A stretch of 64,000 nucleotides of DNA from Olsenella sp. kh2p3 (lineage in GTDB: Bacteria > Actinomycetota > Coriobacteriia > Coriobacteriales > Atopobiaceae). The stretch lies in contig FPKD01000004.1 of NCBI GenBank assembly GCA_900119625.1, positions 1 to 64,000 of the forward strand, written 5' to 3'. Under the pieces are notes generated by a model. The model had not been told where the DNA came from. It did no database searches and saw nothing but the letters and a program-made list of their open reading frames with translations. A program made the position numbers and the translations under genes. Shown here one piece after another: positions 17,908-26,248 of the stretch. Positions within the stretch are counted from its first letter, which is position 1. Each line of letters begins with the position of its first letter.

Positions 17908-18291
17908 TTACATAACTGACTTTACCCAGCTGACGAGGTCTTCGTATTTCATGCTTCCGTCCGCAACGTTCATCATTGCCCGAAGGAAACTGGCGGGCTC
18001 TGGTGAGAAGCCGATTCCGTTGATCCTGAGGTATGTGCCGAGGAGTGCCGCTCCGGTTCTCTTGTTGCCGTCGATAAATGGGTGGTCTTTGATAATCCCA
18101 AAAGCATAACGGCAGGCTTTATCAATCTTTCCCGGGTAGAGGTCTGCGCCAGAGAAGGTTTGGAATGGTTGAGCTAGGGCAGAATCTAGCAGCCCCTCGT
18201 CTCTGATGCCCGTGGCGCCTCCAAACTTTTTTATAGCTTCGGCGTGAATGGCCAAGACGACTTCTTTGGAGAAGGGCGTTGCGGCTGTCAT
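17908..18291 (-). CDS. doc: Doc-type toxin (Fic fold, death-on-curing)
   Basis: A 127-aa Fic/Doc protein. The active-site motif HPFIDGNKRTGAAL matches HxFx(D/N)(A/G)NKR exactly. Doc toxins phosphorylate EF-Tu and stop translation. It begins by four-base overlap (ATGA) with the stop of the antitoxin gene upstream, the usual coupled arrangement. It is convergent with the sugar operon. The motif is intact, so it is probably functional. Confidence 0.93.
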   Translation of the reverse strand: MTAATPFSKEVVLAIHAEAIKKFGGATGIRDEGLLDSALAQPFQTFSGADLYPGKIDKACRYAFGIIKDHPFIDGNKRTGAALLGTYLRINGIGFSPEPASFLRAMMNVADGSMKYEDLVSWVKSVM

Positions 18292-18500
18292 TTTGCGAGC
18301 TCTGAGAATACCGACGAGTACTCATCCATGAAGTCGACGGCAACATCAACGATGTTGGAAGCTGCGGATGCTGGCTGAATGACAACCCACGGCTTGTTGT
18401 TCTTGAGTACCGTGACGGGACGTCCGGTTCGGTTGACCTCTGCCGTTACCTTGGAGAAGTTGTTCTTTGCCTCTGCAAGACCCAGTGTAAGCGCCGCCAT
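18288..18500 (-). CDS. phd: Phd/YefM-family antitoxin
   Basis: A 70-aa antitoxin. The N-terminal DNA-binding part is typical (LGLAEAKNNFSKVTAEVNRT, then PVTVLKNNKPWVVIQP). The acidic-hydrophobic C-terminus (DFMDEYSSVFSELAK) should wrap the Doc toxin. I start at 18500 because AAGGAGG lies eight nt before this ATG; the ATG at 18521 lacks one. It overlaps doc by four nt and is preceded by a palindrome covering its own promoter. Confidence 0.93.
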   Translation of the reverse strand: MAALTLGLAEAKNNFSKVTAEVNRTGRPVTVLKNNKPWVVIQPASAASNIVDVAVDFMDEYSSVFSELAK

Positions 18501-18520
18501 GGTAAACCTCCTTAGGCTCA

Positions 18521-18548
18521 TGTTATGGCTTAAATTATAGCCATAACA
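18521..18548 (-). promoter_or_regulatory. phd-doc promoter with palindromic operator
   Basis: TGTTATGGC (18521-18529) and GCCATAACA (18540-18548) are perfect complements. On the minus strand the spacer contains TATAAT (18539-18534), a consensus -10. Repressor bound to the arms would cover the promoter, matching the known autoregulation of phd-doc operons. The same palindrome lies upstream of ftsE in the other direction. Confidence 0.75.
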
Positions 18549-18706
18549 TTAACGACTCAGACGTATTGCTTGATATGCCTGTGGCCTTCTTGTGGCTTCT
18601 ATCTGCGTGTTCTCTGTTCGTGCAAGGCTGCTCGCATGTCGTTACGCCAGTGCTTGGTATCATTGCGGATGTATCTGCATCTGCTATGCAAGAAGAAGGA
18701 GCTTTC

Positions 18707-19690
18707 GTGGCCAACCACTTTCGCAGCACAGAGCGACAGGGGTCAGGCGAGGATGGCATGAGGCTTGTGCCCCCCAGCGGGCACATTGTAAGCAACGTGC
18801 CAGACATCGAGCCCGTCGAGAACGCGGACGAGTCGCAGACGCCTGCCGCAACAGAAAACGCACCAGAGGCGGTCCACGTCGTCACGGCATCCGATCCTGC
18901 AGACTCCACGAGCGAGCAGCGTCCCTACACCAGCGTCTTTGCATCTCTCGCTGGAAACGACGCGCCTGTCGCACCACGTACCGGCACCCCTACCATCTCG
19001 TTCAAGAACGTGACCCTTATCTATCCGGCCCAGCCCAACAAGCCCGCCCTCGAGGACGTGAGCCTGGACATCTATCCCGGCGAGTTCGTCTTTGTCGTGG
19101 GTCACTCCGGCTCGGGCAAGTCGTCGCTTCTGCGCCTCATCACGTGCGAGCGCCGCGCGACCTCTGGCCAGGTTCTTGTCGCCGGCCAGGACCTCACCAA
19201 GCTCAAGAACAAGAAGGTTCCGTACCTCCGTCGCCAGATTGGCACCGTCTATCAGGACTTCAAGCTCCTGCCGGACAAGACGGTCTACGAGAATGTCGCC
19301 TTTGCCCTTGAGTGCATCGGCAAGCCGCGCGCCGTTATCAACGTGCAGGTCCCCGAGGTGCTTCGCCTTGTTGGCCTTGCCGAGAAGCAAGACAACTACC
19401 CCGACCAGCTCTCCGGTGGCGAGCAGCAGCGCGTCTCCGTTGCAAGGGCCATGGTCAACCGTCCGCCGCTGCTCATCTGCGACGAGCCCACGGGCAACCT
19501 CGACCCGGCCATCTCGCTGGGCATCATGAAGCTGCTCGACCGCATTAACCGCGAGGGCACAACCGTGGTCATGGCTACCCACGACCGCGAGATGGTCGAC
19601 TCCATGCGTAAGCGCGTCATTGCGCTGGAAGCTGGCCATGTTGTCCGCGACCAGGAGAGGGGAGGCTACGGCTACTATGGTGCCCTCTAA
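18707..19690 (+). CDS. ftsE: cell-division ABC ATPase FtsE with long N-terminal extension
   Basis: FtsE pairs with FtsX at the septum and controls peptidoglycan hydrolases. The ABC domain runs from about residue 95 to the end: Walker A GHSGSGKSS, signature LSGGEQQRVSVARAM, Walker B LLICDEPTGNLDP and switch His in MATHDRE. I start at GTG 18707, which has AAGGAG six nt upstream; an ATG at 18686 is also in frame. Usual FtsE is about 225 aa. This one has about 95 extra residues, acidic and Pro/Ala/Thr-rich (PAATENAPEAVHVV), probably disordered. ftsX overlaps its end by 14 nt. Confidence 0.92.
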   Translation: MANHFRSTERQGSGEDGMRLVPPSGHIVSNVPDIEPVENADESQTPAATENAPEAVHVVTASDPADSTSEQRPYTSVFASLAGNDAPVAPRTGTPTISFKNVTLIYPAQPNKPALEDVSLDIYPGEFVFVVGHSGSGKSSLLRLITCERRATSGQVLVAGQDLTKLKNKKVPYLRRQIGTVYQDFKLLPDKTVYENVAFALECIGKPRAVINVQVPEVLRLVGLAEKQDNYPDQLSGGEQQRVSVARAMVNRPPLLICDEPTGNLDPAISLGIMKLLDRINREGTTVVMATHDREMVDSMRKRVIALEAGHVVRDQERGGYGYYGAL

Positions 19691-20603
19691 CTTCACCTAC
19701 TCGCTGCGCGAGGCCGGCCACCACTTCCGCAGGAACTGGTCAACGGTGCTCGGCGCAATCGTCACCATCTTCCTTTCGCTCTTTATCATCGGTGCGTTTG
19801 TCCTTGCATCTAACGTGCTCAGCAACATGGTGGGCAGCGTCGAGGATAAGGTAACCATCCAGGCCTTCCTCGCCGACGATGCCGACCAGACCGCCGTTGA
19901 GCAGCTCCAGTCCGAGATCCAGGGCTGGGACAACGTCGAGTCCGTCACGTACCGCAGCAAGGACGAGAACCTCGAGCAGTACCGCACCTCGATGTCGCAG
20001 AGGAACGCCTCCGATGCCGTGGCCGCACTCGATGGGCAGAACCCCATTCCGGCCTCGCTCGTGATCAAACTCACCGACCCGCAAGAGGTTGAGGGCACGG
20101 CCGAGAAGCTCATTGCCGACGAGACCTTCCAGTCTGTCTGCGATACGCCCGACAATCCCTCGAGCGATGTCCAGTACGGCCGCGACACCGTCGAGAAGCT
20201 CTTCTCGGTCACCAACATCGTGCGCGTTGCCGCCGTCGTGCTCGTGGTGCTTCTCATCTTCGTGGCGTTCGTGTTCATCAACAACACCATTCGCCTTGCC
20301 ATCACCGCCCGTCGCAGGGAGATTGCCATCATGCGCCTGGTTGGTGCGTCGAACGGCTTCATACGAGGGCCCTTCATCATGGAGGGCACGCTGGAGTCGC
20401 TCATTGGCGCGGGCCTTGCCATCGCCGCGCTTGCGGCTGGTATGAGCTACGTCATGCCCAGGCTCGAGAACAGCCTCAAGTTCCTCTCGTTCTACGTGTC
20501 GCCCCAGGCGCTTTACCTCACCTACGGCGGCCTTTTGATCCTTGGCGTTCTCATTGGCCTCTTTAGCTCTGCCATTGCCATGAGGCGCTACCTCAAGGTC
20601 TAA
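19677..20603 (+). CDS. ftsX: cell-division membrane protein FtsX
   Basis: The 308-aa partner of FtsE. One membrane helix near the N-terminus (VLGAIVTIFLSLFIIGAFVL) is followed by an extracellular domain of about 130 aa. Three further helices end in a short cytosolic tail. RREIAIMRLVGASNGFIRGPF is the conserved FtsX coupling segment. The start overlaps the ftsE end by 14 nt, which ensures equal expression. Stop TAA. Confidence 0.94.
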   Translation: MVPSNFTYSLREAGHHFRRNWSTVLGAIVTIFLSLFIIGAFVLASNVLSNMVGSVEDKVTIQAFLADDADQTAVEQLQSEIQGWDNVESVTYRSKDENLEQYRTSMSQRNASDAVAALDGQNPIPASLVIKLTDPQEVEGTAEKLIADETFQSVCDTPDNPSSDVQYGRDTVEKLFSVTNIVRVAAVVLVVLLIFVAFVFINNTIRLAITARRREIAIMRLVGASNGFIRGPFIMEGTLESLIGAGLAIAALAAGMSYVMPRLENSLKFLSFYVSPQALYLTYGGLLILGVLIGLFSSAIAMRRYLKV

Positions 20604-20679
20604 GGCGGGCACTAAAGACTTGCTGGTAGTTGGGGCGGTGCGGCTTGTTCGCGCCGCCCCGTTTTCTCAAGGAGGACTC

Positions 20680-22731
20680 ATGGGCAGAAGACGACCGGGG
20701 GCTCGGCGTGGCGGCGGTCACCGGCGCGGAGGCGGGAAGGCGGCCATGCGCCGCTCGCCTACGCTTACCGGTACGCTGCGCGTGTCCCGGCCCGGAATGG
20801 CGACGGTCGAGACACCCGAGGGCACCTTTCGCGTTGCTCGTCGGGGGCTGCGCGAGGCCATGAACGGCGACGAGGTCACGGTATCGGTCTTCCCCGCCCG
20901 TGGTGGCGAGAAGGTCGCCCTGGTGCAGGGCGTCATCACCCGAGCGCAGACCACCTTCCTTGGCCGCTTTGAGCCGGCAGGCCCCTTGGGTGCCGTGGTG
21001 CCGCTCGACGCACGCCTTGGCCGCGACTTCTTTGTTGTTCCCGAGGATGATTCGCCAGCCCGTCTCGGCGTGGGGGAGGGCGACGTGGTGGTTGCGCGCA
21101 TCGCGGAGTACCCAACCCGCAACAGCGCCGCTGTGGTGACCATCGAGCGCCGCGTTGGCTCCTCGGACGAGCTTGACCTCAATATCGAGTCCGTCATTGC
21201 CTCCTATGGGCTGGCCACGGAGTTCCCGCCGGCAGCACTTGCGCAAGCAGAGGGCATCCAAGCCGGTGTCGAGGAGGCCTTGAAGCGCGAGCCCGGCCGT
21301 CGGGATCTGCGCTCTCTTCGCTGCGTGACCATCGATCCCACCGACGCGCGAGACTTCGACGACGCGGTCTTTGCCACGCGCCTCCAGGATGGCGGCTTTG
21401 AGCTCTGGGTGCACATCGCCGACGTGACGCACTACGTGGGCTGGGACAGCCCCATCGACAATGAGGCAAAGCGCCGCACCTGCTCGGCCTACCTTGTCGA
21501 CCGCGTGCTGCCCATGCTTCCCGAGCGCCTCTGCAACGACGTGTGTTCGCTGAGGCCGCACGAGGACCGCCTGGCCATGAGCGTGCGCATGGAGCTTGAT
21601 GCCGCCGGCAATCTCGTGGCTGCCGAGGCCATGACTTCGGCAATTCGTTCGACCGCGCGCCTTGACTATGACACCGTGGATGCCCTGCTCGCCGGCCGCG
21701 TGGATGCCTCAGCGCTGCACGAGGACCAAAAGGACGCCCAGGTGCTCGAGGAGGCGCTGCGCGTACTTGACCGCATCCGCGGCCTCCGCGAGCGCATTCG
21801 CGAGGAGCGCGGCTCGATTGACTTCGACATCGTGGAGCCAAAGGTCACGCTCGACGAGGAGGGGCATCCTACCGGGGTGACCGTGCGTACGCGCACACGA
21901 GCGACCGGCTTGGTTGAGGAGGCAATGCTTCTTGCCAACGAGTCCGTGGCTCGTATGCTTGCAGACCGCGAGGTGCCCTGCGCCTACCGCGTGCACGAGC
22001 GACCGTCGCCGGAAGACCTTCGCGCAACGGTCCGTCCCCTCATGGAGCTGGGGCTCATTGACGGCAACGCCCAACGAGAAGCGCTCATTGCGGGCGAGCC
22101 CGAGGCGATCAATGCCGTTCTTGATGCTGCCCGCGGGACGTCCGGCGAGCTTCTCGCCAGCGCGCTTCTCCTCCGCGCGCAGAAGCGTGCCATCTATTTG
22201 CCCACCAACCAGGGGCACTATGCCCTGGGGGCGCAGGCGTACTGCCACTTCACATCCCCCATTAGGCGCTACCCGGACGAGCTTGTGCACCGCGCGCTCA
22301 AGGCGCTTCTCGCCGGCACGCTTGGCAGCAAGGAGCAGGGGCAGATTGCAGGCCAGCTGCCGCAGCTCTGTGCCACGTGCTCGCAGATGGAACGCGCCAC
22401 AGATGCCGCTGCCCGCGCAAGCCAGCACATCAAGATGGCCGAGCTCTACGCAGTCCACGTGGGAGAAGTGTTTTCTGGCGTGGTGTGCGGCTGCGAACGC
22501 TTTGGACTCTTTGTCATGCTCGACGAGACCTGCGCCGAGGGGCTGCTGCCCGCGCGCGCCCTTGGCGGGGAATGGCTCGAGTACGACGAGGACCGCATGA
22601 CCCTTACGGGCGAGGAGTCCGGTCGCGTGTGGGGGCTGGGCACGCGCGTGCGCGTGCTGGTCACCGAGACGGACGTCCCGCGCGGAAGGATCGACTTTGC
22701 GCTCGCGGACGCGCGTGACGCCGCGCGATAA
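20680..22731 (+). CDS. rnr: ribonuclease R (RNB family exoribonuclease)
   Basis: A 3'-5' exoribonuclease for structured RNA and, with tmRNA, for non-stop mRNA. The basic N-terminus (MGRRRPGARRGGGHRRGGG) is followed by cold-shock-like folds and the RNB core: IDPTDARDFDDAVFA supplies the metal-binding aspartates, HYALGAQAYCHFTSPIRRYPDE is the RNB signature, and a C-terminal S1 domain follows. I start at 20680 because of AAGGAGG; a longer frame begins at 20620. 683 aa. It lies in the same cluster as smpB and ssrA. Confidence 0.94.
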   Translation: MGRRRPGARRGGGHRRGGGKAAMRRSPTLTGTLRVSRPGMATVETPEGTFRVARRGLREAMNGDEVTVSVFPARGGEKVALVQGVITRAQTTFLGRFEPAGPLGAVVPLDARLGRDFFVVPEDDSPARLGVGEGDVVVARIAEYPTRNSAAVVTIERRVGSSDELDLNIESVIASYGLATEFPPAALAQAEGIQAGVEEALKREPGRRDLRSLRCVTIDPTDARDFDDAVFATRLQDGGFELWVHIADVTHYVGWDSPIDNEAKRRTCSAYLVDRVLPMLPERLCNDVCSLRPHEDRLAMSVRMELDAAGNLVAAEAMTSAIRSTARLDYDTVDALLAGRVDASALHEDQKDAQVLEEALRVLDRIRGLRERIREERGSIDFDIVEPKVTLDEEGHPTGVTVRTRTRATGLVEEAMLLANESVARMLADREVPCAYRVHERPSPEDLRATVRPLMELGLIDGNAQREALIAGEPEAINAVLDAARGTSGELLASALLLRAQKRAIYLPTNQGHYALGAQAYCHFTSPIRRYPDELVHRALKALLAGTLGSKEQGQIAGQLPQLCATCSQMERATDAAARASQHIKMAELYAVHVGEVFSGVVCGCERFGLFVMLDETCAEGLLPARALGGEWLEYDEDRMTLTGEESGRVWGLGTRVRVLVTETDVPRGRIDFALADARDAAR

Positions 22732-22807
22732 TGGGAAGACTAACGAGCAGTGCATGCCGCGCGTCTCGCGCGTGAGTTTGGCCCCTAAAGGGCCAGGGGA
22801 GAGGGAC

Positions 22808-23746
22808 ATGGACCAGGAGCAGAGCCAGAGCACACTGATAGACAGCCTTGAGCAGGCCGAGGGCCTTATCCTGCAGGGACAGGACGACGCGGCGCGGGAA
22901 CTTCTCGCCCGCCTCGCCGAGGACGCCGAGGAGTACGTCGACCGCAACTGCGCAGCCACCGAGAGCGACCAGTGGTTTAGCTTCCCCACGATCTTTGACC
23001 GCCTGTGCTACCGTCGCGTGGAGCGCGACCCGCGCACCCTGCATGACGTGGGCGAGCCTCTGGACCGCCTCTATGCGGACCTCGCGCTTGCGTGCGTGCG
23101 CACCGGCGACTACAACGCCGGCGTCGAGGCGCTCAAGCAGGCCGTGCGCTGGAACCCCATGAACTGCGGCTACCGTCTTGACCTTGCCGACCTCTACCGC
23201 ACCAACGGAGACATGCAGGAGTACCTGGCGCTCACGTACAGCTGCTTCGAGCGCGCGAGCGAGGCGCGCCACCTAGCACGTGCCTTCCTCAACTTTGCCG
23301 GTTACTTTGAGGCGCAGGGCAAGTCGCGCACGGCTGCCGCCGCACTTCGTGCAGCAAGGCGCCTCGAGGTGGAGGATTCGGCGCTCAGGGCCGCGCTCGA
23401 CCAGGCCGCTGGCACAGAGCGAGACCCGGATGGCGTGACGGACAAGGAAACCGCAGACCTCCTCGCCGAGGAGGGACTGCCCGATGGCGCAAACGCCGAG
23501 GTGGCCATCTGCCTGCTCATGTGCGCCCAAGACGCTGCCACCGCAGGCGAGCGCGACGTTGCCACCAACCTCACGCTGCGTGCCCGTGACCTGGTGGGCG
23601 AGCCCGCGGCCATGACGCTTTTGCAGCTCATCCGCGACACGGATGCCGAGATGGCCCAGGAGGCCGCCGCTGGCGATGCCGCTGACTCCGGTGACACGAA
23701 CGATTCGCAGGCAAACGGGGGTGCGGGCGATGCCCAAGCCAACTAA
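22808..23746 (+). CDS. tetratricopeptide-like protein of unknown function
   Basis: A 312-aa mostly helical, acidic soluble protein. TPR-like units are visible around DLALACVRTGDYNAGVEALK, DLADLYRTNGDMQEYL and FLNFAGYFEAQGKSRTAAAA. The C-terminal 30 residues are Asp/Ala/Gly/Asn-rich and probably disordered. The start follows GGGGAGAGGGAC. The smpB start lies inside its 3' end (17-nt overlap), which ties it to the ribosome-rescue cluster. I do not recognise a specific function. Confidence 0.75.
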   Translation: MDQEQSQSTLIDSLEQAEGLILQGQDDAARELLARLAEDAEEYVDRNCAATESDQWFSFPTIFDRLCYRRVERDPRTLHDVGEPLDRLYADLALACVRTGDYNAGVEALKQAVRWNPMNCGYRLDLADLYRTNGDMQEYLALTYSCFERASEARHLARAFLNFAGYFEAQGKSRTAAAALRAARRLEVEDSALRAALDQAAGTERDPDGVTDKETADLLAEEGLPDGANAEVAICLLMCAQDAATAGERDVATNLTLRARDLVGEPAAMTLLQLIRDTDAEMAQEAAAGDAADSGDTNDSQANGGAGDAQAN

Positions 23747-24206
23747 GCGCGAGAAGAAGACCATCGCGCGCAACCGCGCGGCACGCCACGAGTACTTTGT
23801 GGACGAGACCTTCGAGGCGGGCGTCGAGCTCACTGGCACCGAGGTCAAGAGCCTGCGCGAGCGCGCGTCGCAGATCACTGACGCCTTCTGCCTCATCCGT
23901 GGGGGAGAGGTGTGGCTGCATGGCGTGCACATCCACCCCTATTCCAACGGCGGCGTGTGGAACGTGGACCCCGACAGGAAGCGCAGGCTCCTGCTCCACC
24001 GCCACCAGATCGACTACCTCGACGGCAAACTCCGCACCAAGGGCATGGCACTCATCCCGCTTGAGCTCTACTTCGACGAGCACAACCGCGTGAAGCTCTG
24101 TATTGGCCTCTGCCGCGGCAAGAAGCTCTACGACAAGCGCGACGACATGGCCCGCCGCGATACCGACCGCGAGATTCAACGCGCGCTCAAGGAGAGGAGC
24201 CGCTAG
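23730..24206 (+). CDS. smpB: SsrA-binding protein SmpB
   Basis: SmpB binds tmRNA and places it in the empty A site of stalled ribosomes. The 158-aa protein carries the core motifs RNRAARHEYFVDETFEAGVE, LTGTEVKSLRERASQI and VWLHGVHIHPY. The basic C-terminal tail (KKLYDKRDDMARRDTDREIQ) occupies the mRNA channel. It overlaps the TPR gene by 17 nt. Its RNA partner lies 3.1 kb downstream. Confidence 0.97.
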   Translation: MPKPTKREKKTIARNRAARHEYFVDETFEAGVELTGTEVKSLRERASQITDAFCLIRGGEVWLHGVHIHPYSNGGVWNVDPDRKRRLLLHRHQIDYLDGKLRTKGMALIPLELYFDEHNRVKLCIGLCRGKKLYDKRDDMARRDTDREIQRALKERSR

Positions 24207-24267
24207 CTCGCGCCGTCGGGCGATATGATGGGAACGTCTGGTCCGCAAGGTCGAGGAGAGGAGACCC

Positions 24268-24933
24268 ATGGACGCAAAGGCGATGTTTAGCTTCTCGTAC
24301 GGACTCTATGTGGTGTCGGCTAACGACGGCGAGAATGTTGGTGCGTGTCTCATCAACACCGCGCTGCAGGTGACGGGCGACCCGCTGCAGGTTGCCATCA
24401 CACTCAACAAGCAGAACCACACCACCCAGGTCGTGAAGGCGGCGGAGCACTTCACGCTCACGGTGGTCTCCAAGACGGCCGACATGCCCTTCATTGGCCG
24501 CTTTGGCTTCAAGAGCTCGGCGGATGTTGACAAGTTCGAGGGCATCACCACCAAGACGTCGCTGCTCTTTGACCCCTACACGCCAGAGCATGCCTGCGCC
24601 ATGGTCTGCTGCGCCGTGGTGAACACCATCGACCTGGGCACCCATGTGATGTTCATCGGCGAGGTCTGCGATGCCGAGCGCGTCTCGGATGAGGAACCTA
24701 TGACCTACGCCTACTACCACAGCGTCCTCAAGGGCAAGACACCGCCCAAGGCATCCTCCTACATCGAGGGAGAAGACCCAACCAAGCCCGTGGTGCCCGT
24801 CTCGGCGCCCAAGCACCACTTCCGCTGCAACATCTGCGGCTACGTTTACGAGACCACCGACGAGGAGCTTCCGGCAGACTTCCGCTGCCCCGTCTGCGGC
24901 GTTGGTCCGGAGAACTTCACCAAGATCGACTAG
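24268..24933 (+). CDS. high-molecular-weight rubredoxin (flavin reductase domain fused to rubredoxin)
   Basis: Residues 1-150 form a flavin-reductase-like FMN-binding barrel (SYGLYVVSANDGENVGACLI, QVAITLNKQNHT). A linker leads to a C-terminal rubredoxin: CNICGYVYE and [11 protein letters not shown] supply the four iron-binding cysteines. Hrb-type fusions pass electrons from NAD(P)H to flavodiiron proteins that remove oxygen or nitric oxide in anaerobes. No flavodiiron gene is in the window. 221 aa. A stand-alone rubredoxin follows after 93 nt. Confidence 0.9.
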   Translation: MDAKAMFSFSYGLYVVSANDGENVGACLINTALQVTGDPLQVAITLNKQNHTTQVVKAAEHFTLTVVSKTADMPFIGRFGFKSSADVDKFEGITTKTSLLFDPYTPEHACAMVCCAVVNTIDLGTHVMFIGEVCDAERVSDEEPMTYAYYHSVLKGKTPPKASSYIEGEDPTKPVVPVSAPKHHFRCNICGYVYETTDEELPADFRCPVCGVGPENFTKID

Positions 24934-25026
24934 CGTTCCACCCGTGGTGTGCCACGGTTGATGTAAGCTCTGAGGTAGCATTTTTTCGACCCGGTCGTTA
25001 GTTGTATCCAAGAGAGAGGAACCATC

Positions 25027-25170
25027 ATGGCTGACGAGAAGAAGACCTACACCTTCCGCTGCACCGTCTGCGGCTACGAGGTCACCGTTGACACCCCCGA
25101 GCTCCCCGAGGACTACGTCTGCCCCGTGTGCGGCGTTGGCCCCGACATGTTCGAGCTCGTCGAGGAGTAG
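25027..25170 (+). CDS. rubredoxin (47 aa)
   Basis: A complete small rubredoxin. CTVCGYEV and [11 protein letters not shown] give the two CxxC iron-binding pairs, with the usual Pro/Asp-rich stretch between them. GAGAGAGGAACC precedes the ATG. It carries single electrons, probably to peroxide- or oxygen-reducing enzymes, together with the Hrb protein just upstream. Its last part closely resembles the rubredoxin domain of that neighbour (CPVCGVGP in both), which suggests duplication. TAG stop. Confidence 0.92.
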   Translation: MADEKKTYTFRCTVCGYEVTVDTPELPEDYVCPVCGVGPDMFELVEE

Positions 25171-25204
25171 CCTCGACGCTTCGGGAGTTTTTTCTCGCGT
25201 TGAT

Positions 25205-25245
25205 GGGGACGGGCTGGCGCCGTGCGAGCGGTGAGGCCCGTCCCC
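25205..25245 (+). terminator. hairpin after rubredoxin
   Basis: GGGGACGGGC (25205-25214) pairs perfectly with GCCCGTCCCC (25236-25245), with a 21-base loop. It lies 34 nt after the rubredoxin stop. A T6 run precedes rather than follows it, so termination efficiency is uncertain. Confidence 0.5.
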
Positions 25246-25317
25246 TTGCATGAGGCAGGGTTTCATTACGATGGGGCACGCCCGAGGCATTGCGATTCTG
25301 TCGGTGAGGAGATGCGC

Positions 25318-26139
25318 ATGTACAAGCTGGTTGCGAGCGACATGGACGAGACCTTTCTCGCGCACGACCACAGCATCCCGCAGGCAAACATCGACGCCAT
25401 ACGGCGCATGCGCAAGCTGGGCGTTCTCTTTGTGCCGGCGTCGGGGAGGTCGTACTCCTCGGTGCTCGAGAGCTTCTCCTCTGCGCCGGCGGATCTTCTC
25501 GACGGGACGTACGTGATCTCGTACAACGGCGGCACCATCAATCGCGCGGGCGACCCGCATCCCCTTGAGAGCCACTCGCTTCCCTTTGAGACAATTCGCG
25601 GCCTCTTCGAGCGGGGCAAGGCCTTTGACGTGGGCGTTCACATCTACCAGAGCGATGGTGTTGTGTGGGCGGCAAACCTGCCGGAAGACGACAAGCGCTA
25701 CCTCGACGGCCACATGGCGTACCGCGAGTTCGATGGCGCCTCCATCGATTTCCTGCGTGGCGTCTCCCTGGCAAAGATTCTCTTTGTGAGGCATGACCTC
25801 GCTTTCCTCCACCGGATGGCCGAGCAGATCGGCGCGGTGCCGGGGACCTCATTTACGTTCTCGTCGGGCCGCTACCTCGAGTACCTCCCCGAGGGCGTGG
25901 ACAAGGGCCACGGACTGCGCGCCTTGGCACGCATCCTGGGCGTCGACGTGGCAGAGACCATCGCGGTGGGGGATTCCCTCAACGACCTGCCCATGCTTGA
26001 GGCTGCGGGGCTTGGCGTTGCCGTCTCGAATGCCACTGACGGCATCGACGGGTTGGCAGGCTACGCTGCCCGTTCCAGCTGCGATGACGGCATCCTTGCA
26101 GAAGTGGTCGAGAAGTTCATAGAGCCGCAGGCGTGTTAG
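25318..26139 (+). CDS. Cof-type HAD-superfamily hydrolase
   Basis: A 273-aa type-IIB HAD phosphatase. Motif I is SDMDETFL (DxDxT nucleophile), motif II is VPASGRSYSS, motif III lysine is in GVDKGHGLRALA, and motif IV is VGDSLNDLPMLEAAG. Such enzymes dephosphorylate sugar phosphates or phosphorylated cofactors; the substrate cannot be predicted. The start at 25318 follows GAGGAG by six nt. It appears monocistronic. Confidence 0.9.
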   Translation: MYKLVASDMDETFLAHDHSIPQANIDAIRRMRKLGVLFVPASGRSYSSVLESFSSAPADLLDGTYVISYNGGTINRAGDPHPLESHSLPFETIRGLFERGKAFDVGVHIYQSDGVVWAANLPEDDKRYLDGHMAYREFDGASIDFLRGVSLAKILFVRHDLAFLHRMAEQIGAVPGTSFTFSSGRYLEYLPEGVDKGHGLRALARILGVDVAETIAVGDSLNDLPMLEAAGLGVAVSNATDGIDGLAGYAARSSCDDGILAEVVEKFIEPQAC

Positions 26140-26248
26140 CCCTGCGCTACAATGGCGGGGCTGTGGCGGCTTGGGGCCGGCGTTGCGGCGAGCGACCGGT
26201 GGGGCGCATGACTAGGCGACGCCCCGCGAGGCTAGGAGGCCCTGGTAC

